Origin: Prochlorococcus sp. AG-424-E18
GTDB taxonomy: Bacteria; Cyanobacteriota; Cyanobacteriia; PCC-6307; Cyanobiaceae
Assembly (NCBI GenBank): GCA_003210155.1
Contig: QCNC01000014.1
Location: 1-37,835, forward strand
DNA length: 37,835 bases
Direction of reading: 5' to 3'
Shown piece after piece: positions 31,610-37,835 of the stretch (position 1 is its first letter; each line of letters starts with the position of its first letter). The notes under the pieces are model-generated. The model saw nothing but the letters and a program-made list of their open reading frames with translations, ran no database searches and was not told the origin of the DNA. The translations under genes were made by a program, and so were the position numbers.

Positions 31610-32368
31610 ATGGATAGTAAAAAGTGGAATGAGAAAATACAAAATAATTTCAATGATGCTGCATATCGGTATTTAGAGCATTCATATATTCAGAAATTTT
31701 TTGCAAAAAAGATTGTTCATCTTATCAAAGAATTAAATCCCCAAAAAAAAGGTGAATGGATAGATCTAGGATCAGGTCCAGGACTATTAGCAGATGAAAT
31801 AGAAAAAATTTCTTCCCAAAAAGTATCCAGAATTGATTTCAGCAAGAAAATGCTTCTTGAGAATAAATTATCTAGAAAAAAAATCTTATGGGATTTGAAT
31901 AATGATTTACCTTCTGCAATAAATAACTGTTCTCTATTAACATCTAACTTTTGCATACATTGGTTAAACAACCCAGAAAAGATAATAAAAAATTGGTTTA
32001 GCAAATTAACATCTGGAGGTTTTTTAATCATTTCATATCCAACAAAAGATTGTTTTCCTGAATGGAAAGATACTTGTAGAAGAATTGATATTGAATATAG
32101 TGGTCTTAATTTCCTTTGCTCTAAGGAATTATTAAGAGATTTCAAATCAACTGAAATACATTATTCAAAACAGTTTAATTATCTTGAAAATTTTGAAGAT
32201 GTATATAAACTTTTTAAAAGCATTAAAAATGTAGGAGCACAATCAACAAACTGTAAACGCAAAACAGTGAAAGAGTTAAAGGAAATGCAAAAGTTTTGGC
32301 CAAAGAATTACAATAATACAGTGAACCTTTCATGGCATATTGAGATTCAAATCATAAAAAAATTATGA
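31610..32368 (+). CDS. bioC: Malonyl-ACP O-methyltransferase
   Basis: Methylates the free carboxyl of malonyl-ACP so that fatty-acid enzymes can build the pimeloyl chain. The 252 residues are a class I SAM methyltransferase: motif I IDLGSGPG (51-58), then an acidic position in SRIDFSKKML and an FCIHWLNNP segment corresponding to the family NLALQW-like motif. The N terminus (KIQNNFNDAAYRYLEHSYIQ) is typical BioC. It overlaps bioD by four bases. Confidence 0.9.
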   Translation: MDSKKWNEKIQNNFNDAAYRYLEHSYIQKFFAKKIVHLIKELNPQKKGEWIDLGSGPGLLADEIEKISSQKVSRIDFSKKMLLENKLSRKKILWDLNNDLPSAINNCSLLTSNFCIHWLNNPEKIIKNWFSKLTSGGFLIISYPTKDCFPEWKDTCRRIDIEYSGLNFLCSKELLRDFKSTEIHYSKQFNYLENFEDVYKLFKSIKNVGAQSTNCKRKTVKELKEMQKFWPKNYNNTVNLSWHIEIQIIKKL

Positions 32369-33030
32369 TTAGTAACAAAAATATTTTCAAATTTATAATT
32401 TGTGGAACAGATACTGATATTGGGAAAACTTTAATAAGCTCTTTTTTCGTTAAAGGATTAAATTCCTTTTATTGGAAACCTATTCAAAGTGGGATTGAAT
32501 CGCAAACTGATAGTCAAACTGTTGAAAAACTTGCACAAGTAAGTAAAGAGAAAATAATCAAAGAAGCTTATGTCTTTACAAAACCTCTATCTCCGCATTG
32601 GGCTGCTGAAATAGATCAAAAAGCTATTAACTTTGACAAGTTGAGATTACCAAAAGTGCAAGGCTCCCTAATTGTAGAAACTGCAGGTGGATTAATGGTT
32701 CCAATAACACGCAATTTTTTGCAAATAGATCAAATAAAACAATGGAATCTTCCGGTAATACTTGTATGTAAGAGCTCACTTGGCACTCTTAACCATACCC
32801 TCCTTAGTATTGAAGCCTTAAGACGAAGAAATATTGAGATTTTAGGTTTAGTAGTCAATGGCGAAAAACACCTAGATAATCCAAAAACTCTAGTTGATTT
32901 TAGTGGTATTCCTCTAATTGCTGAATTTCCTTACATCAAAAAAATGGACTCAAATAATTTAGATATACTATGGAAAGAACTAGACATAAAGAATAAGTTA
33001 GTCTCACTATTAAACTCAAAAATAAATTAA
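32365..33030 (+). CDS. bioD: Dethiobiotin synthetase
   Basis: ATP-dependent carboxylation and ring closure of 7,8-diaminopelargonate. The 221 residues carry the P-loop GTDTDIGKT (14-22), Lys38 in YWKPIQSG and VETAGGLMVPI. It abuts bioA with no gap (TAA then ATG) and overlaps bioC, so all of bioF to bioA must be one transcript. Confidence 0.95.
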   Translation: MISNKNIFKFIICGTDTDIGKTLISSFFVKGLNSFYWKPIQSGIESQTDSQTVEKLAQVSKEKIIKEAYVFTKPLSPHWAAEIDQKAINFDKLRLPKVQGSLIVETAGGLMVPITRNFLQIDQIKQWNLPVILVCKSSLGTLNHTLLSIEALRRRNIEILGLVVNGEKHLDNPKTLVDFSGIPLIAEFPYIKKMDSNNLDILWKELDIKNKLVSLLNSKIN

Positions 33031-34332
33031 ATGAAATCTTTGGATTCAAAAACTCCAAATCAAGATTGGCACCCAAATATTTGGCCACCTTTTACGCAAA
33101 TTAACAACAGCAATCCGCAGATAGAAGTAACTCATGGTAAAGATACCCTTCTTTTTACTAAAGATCCTGAAAAAGAACTAATTGATGCAATTAGTAGTTG
33201 GTGGGTAACTCTTCATGGTCATAGTAACGAATATATTGCGGATGCCATTTTTGATCAATCAAAAAAACTTGAGCAAGTTATATTTGCTGATTTCTTACAT
33301 CCACAGGCAAAAAAATTAGCGGAAAGACTTAGTGAATTAACAAAACTAGAAAGATTATTCTTTTCTGATAACGGTTCTACTGCCGTAGAAGTCGCTTTAA
33401 AAATTGCCTTCCAATCCTGGCAAAATAGAGGAGAGACAAGAACTCAAATAGTAGCTTTTGATGGCGCCTATCATGGTGATACATTTGGCGCAATGGCTTT
33501 AGGTGAAAGAAATATTTTTAATGAGAATTTCGATAATCTTATGTTCCCAGTTAGAAGAGTCCCATGGCCTTCAACTTGGATGAACGATGAAGAAGTAGAA
33601 AATAAAGAAAATAAGGCGATCCAAAAATTAGAAACTCTACTTAAAACTCCCACAGTTGCAGTAATCCTTGAGCCACTTGTCCAAGGAGCAGGAGGGATGA
33701 ATATGGTTAGGCCTCAGTTTATAAAAAAAGTTTCAGAAATTATAAAAAATAATAATTCTTTGTTAATTGCCGATGAAGTATTGACTGGGTTTGGAAGATG
33801 TGGAACCCTTTTTGCTTTTCAAAAGGCAAAAATCATTCCTGATTTAATAAGTATTTCAAAAGGTTTAACTGGTGGATTTTTACCGATGGGAATAACTTTA
33901 TGTAAAGAAAAAATTTTTCAATCCTTTATTGATGATTCCCCAAGAAAAACTTTTTGGCATGGACATAGTTTTACTGCTAATCCTTTAGGTTGTGCTGCAG
34001 CAAACGCTAGCCTTGATTTATTAGAAAAAGAACCACAAAAATACCTTTCATTTGAAGAAAAACATTTATCTCATTTAACTAAATTTAAAAACTTAACTTA
34101 TATAAAAAAGGTAAGGGTAGCCGGCACAATTGCTGCCTTTGATTTAGATGTTGGGAACAAAAAAGGTTATTTCAATAATATTGGGAAAGAAATAAAGAGT
34201 CTTGCAATGGAGCAAGGTTTATTCATTAGGCCCCTCGGGAATGTTATTTATCTCTTGCCACCTCTCTGTATAACAGATGATCAATTAGAAAAAAGTTACT
34301 GGATAATAAGGCAAATCTTAGACAATCTTTAG
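33031..34332 (+). CDS. bioA: Adenosylmethionine-8-amino-7-oxononanoate aminotransferase
   Basis: PLP aminotransferase making 7,8-diaminopelargonate. The 433 residues show ISSWWVTLHGH (55-64), GAYHGDTFGAM, ADEVLTGFGR and the PLP lysine Lys277 in SKGLTGG. The SWW pair is as in SAM-using E. coli BioA, but the N-terminal substrate residue Tyr17 of E. coli is Phe21 here (WPPFTQ), as in the lysine-using Bacillus type as I recall it. The amino donor is therefore uncertain. Last gene of the operon; its stop lies eight bases from that of the convergent DUF3143 gene. Confidence 0.95.
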   Translation: MKSLDSKTPNQDWHPNIWPPFTQINNSNPQIEVTHGKDTLLFTKDPEKELIDAISSWWVTLHGHSNEYIADAIFDQSKKLEQVIFADFLHPQAKKLAERLSELTKLERLFFSDNGSTAVEVALKIAFQSWQNRGETRTQIVAFDGAYHGDTFGAMALGERNIFNENFDNLMFPVRRVPWPSTWMNDEEVENKENKAIQKLETLLKTPTVAVILEPLVQGAGGMNMVRPQFIKKVSEIIKNNNSLLIADEVLTGFGRCGTLFAFQKAKIIPDLISISKGLTGGFLPMGITLCKEKIFQSFIDDSPRKTFWHGHSFTANPLGCAAANASLDLLEKEPQKYLSFEEKHLSHLTKFKNLTYIKKVRVAGTIAAFDLDVGNKKGYFNNIGKEIKSLAMEQGLFIRPLGNVIYLLPPLCITDDQLEKSYWIIRQILDNL

Positions 34333-34340
34333 ATAGAAAT

Positions 34341-34598
34341 TTAAGGTCCTTGCAGTATTGCATTTTCCACATCTTCTCTATTAATGCAGTAGGAAAATAG
34401 TCTTTTAGTTTTTTGTCCTTCACTTTCCCATATAACACTTAAATCTTCTTGTTCAAAAATAATAGTTGCATTCCAATTAGAAAGTAACAGGTACCATTTA
34501 GATGGATTATTGACATCCTTTACAGCACCTAAATCAGTTAGCCACAATTCCAATGATTGAAGTGAATGTTGGTTAATGGGTTTTTTAGGAAGATTCAC
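34341..34598 (-). CDS. DUF3143 family protein
   Basis: An 85-residue soluble protein. The segment LELWLTDLGAVKDVNNPSKW followed by an alternating strand pattern (ATIIFEQEDLSVIWE) and a C-terminal SYCINREDVENAIL matches DUF3143, found in cyanobacteria and plastid-bearing eukaryotes, function unknown. It starts 16 bases after the stop of a J-domain gene, so the two are probably co-transcribed. Confidence 0.8.
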   Translation of the reverse strand: MNLPKKPINQHSLQSLELWLTDLGAVKDVNNPSKWYLLLSNWNATIIFEQEDLSVIWESEGQKTKRLFSYCINREDVENAILQGP

Positions 34599-34614
34599 AA
34601 ATTTTTTTAAAGTA

Positions 34615-35055
34615 TCATTTTACTAACCAGGTTGGTATTGTATCTAATTCTTTGCCAGTAAAAGAGGCAATAAAAATTGAAAAAATCAAACTAATAAAAA
34701 TGATAATAAATAAAAGAAATAACGAAAATAATTCCCCATTTGAAAAAGGTCTCCTATTACCTACTAAATTTTGATTATTTGAATCGATTATTAAATTATT
34801 GAAAACTTTAGTATTATTCTTACTTTTAGGTTTTTCTTTTAGTTTGTTATCGTATATTTTCCTTAAATTAGTATTATTCAAATTTTCATAAGCTTCCAAA
34901 ACTTCTTGAAATTTACTTTTAGCATCGTCAATTTCTAAAGAAGTTGTATCAGGATGCAACTCAATGGAAAGTTTACAAAATGCCTTTCTTAATTCATGAT
35001 TTGAGGCATTTTCATCTACACCTAAAATTTTGTAATAAGAAATTTTCCCTTTCAA
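34615..35055 (-). CDS. J-domain protein with C-terminal membrane anchor
   Basis: A 146-residue DnaJ-like protein. The N-terminal J domain (about 5-70) has the HPD tripeptide at 34-36, needed to stimulate DnaK ATPase, and LRKIYDNKL at its end. A polar linker with no glycine/phenylalanine or zinc region follows, then one strongly hydrophobic helix (about 109-131) near the C terminus. It should tether Hsp70 activity to a membrane. First gene of a two-gene unit with the DUF3143 gene. Confidence 0.88.
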   Translation of the reverse strand: MKGKISYYKILGVDENASNHELRKAFCKLSIELHPDTTSLEIDDAKSKFQEVLEAYENLNNTNLRKIYDNKLKEKPKSKNNTKVFNNLIIDSNNQNLVGNRRPFSNGELFSLFLLFIIIFISLIFSIFIASFTGKELDTIPTWLVK

Positions 35056-35117
35056 AATAATCTTTTATTAATATTGTAATTCTAATAAATTTTTAATAAA
35101 TAGAATGTATTTTATGA

Positions 35118-35858
35118 ATGGTAAAAATTTATATTTATAACGAAATGAAAAAACAAAACATTCCAGAAGAAATTTTTTCCTTAATTACTGAAGAAGAGAT
35201 AATTATGTTCCAAGAATTACAAATTAAAATTAAAGAATTAAATAATAAAACAAACTTAACGAGATTAATTAATGGTGATGATTATTGGGTATCTCAAGTT
35301 TTTGACAGCATTTGGCCCTTTAAAACTTTCCCGAACATTAATTTTGATAAAAAAAAATTTTTAGATATTGGATCCGGCTGTGGCTTCCCGGGTTTAGCTT
35401 ATGCCATAACTCATCCTACTTCAGAAATATATCTAGTTGATTCTTCAAAAAAGAAAACAGATGCTCTAAAAATCTTAATTACAGAGATCAATTTCAAAAA
35501 CAATATTCATGTAATTAATGATCGTATAGAGAACTTAGCCCATCAATCGTCAATGAGAAATAGTTTCCATATAGCTACTACTAGAGCAGTGAGTAATCCA
35601 TCAACAGTTTCAGAATATATACTACCAATGCTAAAAAAAGAAGGGTTAGGGGTTTTATATTGTGGCAAATGGACTGATAAAGAAAGTAGAAATCTAGATA
35701 AAACTTTAGAAATATTAGAAGGGAAATTTAAAGAGAAAAAGAAGATATTGTTACCAAACAATAAAGGTACACGAAATATTATTATGATTCAACCAAAAAA
35801 TATTTGCCCAAAAATCTACCCAAGAAAAGTTGGTAAACCTGAGAAAAATCCATTATGA
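35118..35858 (+). CDS. rsmG: 16S rRNA m7G527 methyltransferase RsmG
   Basis: SAM-dependent methyltransferase (formerly GidB) acting on G527 of 16S rRNA. The SAM motif LDIGSGCGFPG, LVDSSKKKTDAL and ATTRAVSNP are hallmarks of the family. The first ATG gives 246 residues; a second ATG nine codons later (35145), ahead of KKQNIPEEIF, would give 237 and fits the family start better. It ends two bases from the stop of the convergent aldo/keto reductase gene. Confidence 0.95.
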   Translation: MVKIYIYNEMKKQNIPEEIFSLITEEEIIMFQELQIKIKELNNKTNLTRLINGDDYWVSQVFDSIWPFKTFPNINFDKKKFLDIGSGCGFPGLAYAITHPTSEIYLVDSSKKKTDALKILITEINFKNNIHVINDRIENLAHQSSMRNSFHIATTRAVSNPSTVSEYILPMLKKEGLGVLYCGKWTDKESRNLDKTLEILEGKFKEKKKILLPNNKGTRNIIMIQPKNICPKIYPRKVGKPEKNPL

Positions 35859-35860
35859 AA

Positions 35861-37054
35861 TTATTTTTTTGATAATCTTTTAGCAACCTTATCCCCAAAC
35901 TTTTCTTTTAAAGTTCTCAATTTTCTAATAACTTTTTTTGGATCTATATGACCTTCTAGTACTTTCAATAATTGTACTTCAGAAACATCTGTATCTAACA
36001 AATTAGAGTTATTTCCTGGGAACCAGTGACTACCATTACCAAGCAATTGATATCTAGCTTTTGCAAACCCTTCCATATCCAACCAATCAGTTAAATTTGA
36101 AAGCCACAGCAGAACAGGAATATTTATATTACCAGGAGTATATTCCCAACTCGGTAAATTTCTATCCCAATTTTGATGCCACTCTAAACCCAAAGAATTA
36201 ATTGATTCCTGTCTTAATCTATTTATTATCTTAGGAACATACTTCTCAGATTCTGATAACAAAGAGACAGCTTCTAAATGCAAATCAAAATCTGCCTCTT
36301 TTTCAATACCCACACTAAGAGTATGGACATTTTGATTTCTTAAGCAAAAAAGATCGTTAAAAACTATAGGATGAAGTGGTTTACAAAGTTCCAACATTTT
36401 GTCTGATGGAGTATGAAGATGTCCCCCTTTATCAGTGGGACTTATTATAAAAACCCCAAGATCATACTTATTTGCCAAATTTATAACCTTTGTATTTTCT
36501 TGATTGATGAAATACCAGTGCAAATTTACATAATCAAAAAAGTTTGATGATATAGCCTTTTCAATGAGTGAAGATTTTCCATGAGTTGAAAATCCAATAA
36601 AGCCAATTAAATTTTCTTTTTGCAAATTTCTTAAAATGTCAATACAACCTCCATCTTTAACAGCATGATGTAAATGTTCATCTGTATTAATGCCATGTAT
36701 TGCTAACAAATCAATTCTTTTAACTTTTAATTTTTCAATACTTGTCATAATATCTCTCTTAAAAATTTCTGGATCGCTATTTGGGGGAATCTTAGTTTGA
36801 ATAATGTTTGGAATTTTTTCTATATTTTTAAAAGCCATTCCTAATTGCACCTCAGAAGTCCCATAATACTTAGCAGTTTCGACATGACTTAAGCCATATT
36901 TATTTGCTAGATTTAAAATATTTTCTACTTTATTTTGCTCTTCATTTGAAATTTCAGAAAAGTCTAATTGTTCCCAACTTTTTTGAAATCTCATGCCACC
37001 TAGAGATAAAATAGGGATCTTCAGATTGGTTCTACCAAATCTCCGATATTGCAT
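35861..37054 (-). CDS. Aldo/keto reductase family protein lacking the C-terminal Fe-S cysteines
   Basis: A 397-residue protein with an aldo/keto reductase barrel (about 1-270): FGRTNLKIPILSLGG, the Tyr of ETAKYYGTSE, Lys in IQTKIPP and the His in LLAIHGIN that together form the usual tetrad region. Relatives of this length end in a ferredoxin-like domain with two cysteine motifs; here the corresponding stretch (LGNGSHWFPGNNSN) has none, leaving a helical tail. Substrate unknown. It lies 12 bases after the ferredoxin gene on the same strand. Confidence 0.85.
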   Translation of the reverse strand: MQYRRFGRTNLKIPILSLGGMRFQKSWEQLDFSEISNEEQNKVENILNLANKYGLSHVETAKYYGTSEVQLGMAFKNIEKIPNIIQTKIPPNSDPEIFKRDIMTSIEKLKVKRIDLLAIHGINTDEHLHHAVKDGGCIDILRNLQKENLIGFIGFSTHGKSSLIEKAISSNFFDYVNLHWYFINQENTKVINLANKYDLGVFIISPTDKGGHLHTPSDKMLELCKPLHPIVFNDLFCLRNQNVHTLSVGIEKEADFDLHLEAVSLLSESEKYVPKIINRLRQESINSLGLEWHQNWDRNLPSWEYTPGNINIPVLLWLSNLTDWLDMEGFAKARYQLLGNGSHWFPGNNSNLLDTDVSEVQLLKVLEGHIDPKKVIRKLRTLKEKFGDKVAKRLSKK

Positions 37055-37066
37055 CTTTTAAAAAAA

Positions 37067-37426
37067 TTAATGCTTATTCATTCTTGGTGGTTTTCCAAAT
37101 GATTGAAACATGTCCCTATTGAGGCTATTCTCTAAATCATTTAATTCTTCAAAATTGACCCAATGAATACAATCAACAGGGCAAGTATCTATTGCCTCTT
37201 GTATAACATCAACACTATCCCCATCTTGTCTTATTGCTCTACTTCTACCATGAAAATCGTCAACTAAGAAAGTATTTGAAGCAACGTGTACACAATATTG
37301 ACAACCAATACATTTAGCTTCATCAACCCAAACAGCTTTTTCAGCTAATTGACCACCTAAAACTGGCTCAAATCCTGAAATTTCAATATTTTCTCCAAGA
37401 TTATCGAATGGATCGGTTAAATCCAT
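37067..37426 (-). CDS. 4Fe-4S ferredoxin
   Basis: A 119-residue single-cluster ferredoxin. Ligands are Cys39, Cys42, Cys45 (CIGCQYC) and Cys82 ahead of Pro (TCPVDCIHWV); Cys86 is an extra cysteine. A second cluster is not possible, as the residues following Cys45 lack a cysteine. It has N- and C-terminal extensions of 30 residues each. It sits between a DUF1257 gene (9 bases upstream) and the aldo/keto reductase gene (12 bases downstream). Confidence 0.92.
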   Translation of the reverse strand: MDLTDPFDNLGENIEISGFEPVLGGQLAEKAVWVDEAKCIGCQYCVHVASNTFLVDDFHGRSRAIRQDGDSVDVIQEAIDTCPVDCIHWVNFEELNDLENSLNRDMFQSFGKPPRMNKH

Positions 37427-37435
37427 GATATGAGA

Positions 37436-37828
37436 TTAGTTATCCCACTTGGTTAAAACCAATTCGATAGAGCCATCATTTTGGTTTTTTTGTTCTACGA
37501 TTTGATAGCCATCCTCTTTTGTTTTGGAAATAATTGTTTCGTAGGCATACATTTGAGTAACTTTAGAGATAAATCTTTCTACTGGAAGCTCAAATTTCCA
37601 CAGATCTAGATCAGTAACTAATTCATATGAATTTGAAGTATTATCCCATTTAAATCCAACTTTAGTGTCTCCAGGAAGATTCATACTTATATCAACAGCT
37701 GTGTATTTACCCTTATAGCCTTTAACAAACTTTTGTTCTTGGTTGATCATGTAACCAAGGTTATTTAAGGCTTTAATTAATGGCTCTGCATCTTTGAGCT
37801 GAGTTTTAATCGTACTAAAGTGTGACAT
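37436..37828 (-). CDS. ycf35: DUF1257 / Ycf35 family protein
   Basis: A 130-residue soluble protein starting MSHFSTIKTQLKD, the classic Ycf35 start, with GYKGKYTAVDI, VGFKWDN and a C-terminal QKVTQMYAYETI-like segment (SKVTQMYAYETI, residues 89-100) and ending in strands. Ycf35 is encoded in red-algal plastids and all cyanobacteria; function is unknown. It is the first gene of a three-gene minus-strand unit with the ferredoxin and the aldo/keto reductase. Only seven bases precede the start, so its promoter is not in the window. Confidence 0.9.
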   Translation of the reverse strand: MSHFSTIKTQLKDAEPLIKALNNLGYMINQEQKFVKGYKGKYTAVDISMNLPGDTKVGFKWDNTSNSYELVTDLDLWKFELPVERFISKVTQMYAYETIISKTKEDGYQIVEQKNQNDGSIELVLTKWDN

Positions 37829-37835
37829 TAGATTC

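Noticed and set aside
31717..32145. 142-codon open frame antisense to bioC
   Set aside because: bioC has clear motifs and is fixed in the operon by a 4-base overlap with bioD; the antisense product has no recognisable features.

Overview
The window looks like core chromosome of a high-light-adapted Prochlorococcus (a very low-GC marine picocyanobacterium). The evidence is strong AT richness, very tight gene packing, a cyanobacterial ATP synthase with b and b' subunits, PSRP-3/Ycf65, Ycf35/DUF1257, Ccs1-type (System II) cytochrome c maturation, a PII protein, and the picocyanobacterial biotin cluster bioF-bioK-bioC-bioD-bioA. I see no insertion sequence, prophage, CRISPR array, tRNA or rRNA. 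No stretch longer than 300 bases lacks a gene or recognisable signal.

Layout: 1-82 is the tail of secG. 150-2150 (-) is groES-groEL. 2370-4275 (+) is the small ATP synthase operon (beta, epsilon). 4279-6400 (-) holds PSRP-3, a 52-residue protein and aminopeptidase P. 6474-10977 (+) is a CNNM/CBS membrane protein, a DUF697 GTPase, nadD and nadE. 10974-18324 (-) is the large ATP synthase operon (atp1, a, c, b', b, delta, alpha, gamma), apparently running on into a 2Fe-2S ferredoxin, a 63-residue protein and a DUF3326 protein. 18591-21852 (+) is ftsW, ccdA, ccs1. 21849-22259 (-) is queF. 22449-23057 (+) is an 81-residue protein plus glnB. 23059-23871 (-) is tlyA. 24162-26891 (+) is purB and fumC. 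26902-29628 (-) is a Ski2/ISE2-like helicase. 29768-34332 (+) is the biotin operon. 34341-35055 (-) is a DUF3143 protein and a membrane-anchored J-domain protein. 35118-35858 (+) is rsmG. 35861-37828 (-) is an aldo/keto reductase, a 4Fe-4S ferredoxin and a DUF1257 protein.

How they work together: the window supplies the whole F1Fo ATP synthase from two operons about 8.3 kb apart, the last two steps of NAD synthesis, pimeloyl-ACP to diaminopelargonate/dethiobiotin synthesis (bioB is not here), the chaperonin, part of c-type cytochrome maturation, and the nitrogen sensor PII. The genes are ordinary core genes. No multi-gene system that is clearly new is visible.

The most interesting signals are small. 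Two RNA hairpins bracket atpE (c subunit). A perfect match to the cyanobacterial K-box lies upstream of groES, with no CIRCE. A 12-bp-spaced direct repeat abuts the likely -10 box of the large ATP synthase operon. Several proteins have altered key residues: an NKxN G4 motif in the DUF697 GTPase, Phe for Tyr in PII and in BioA, and loss of the Fe-S cysteines in the aldo/keto reductase. ccdA appears to have coding sequence upstream of its first ATG without a normal start codon. All family assignments are from reading the translations by eye; no database search was run.
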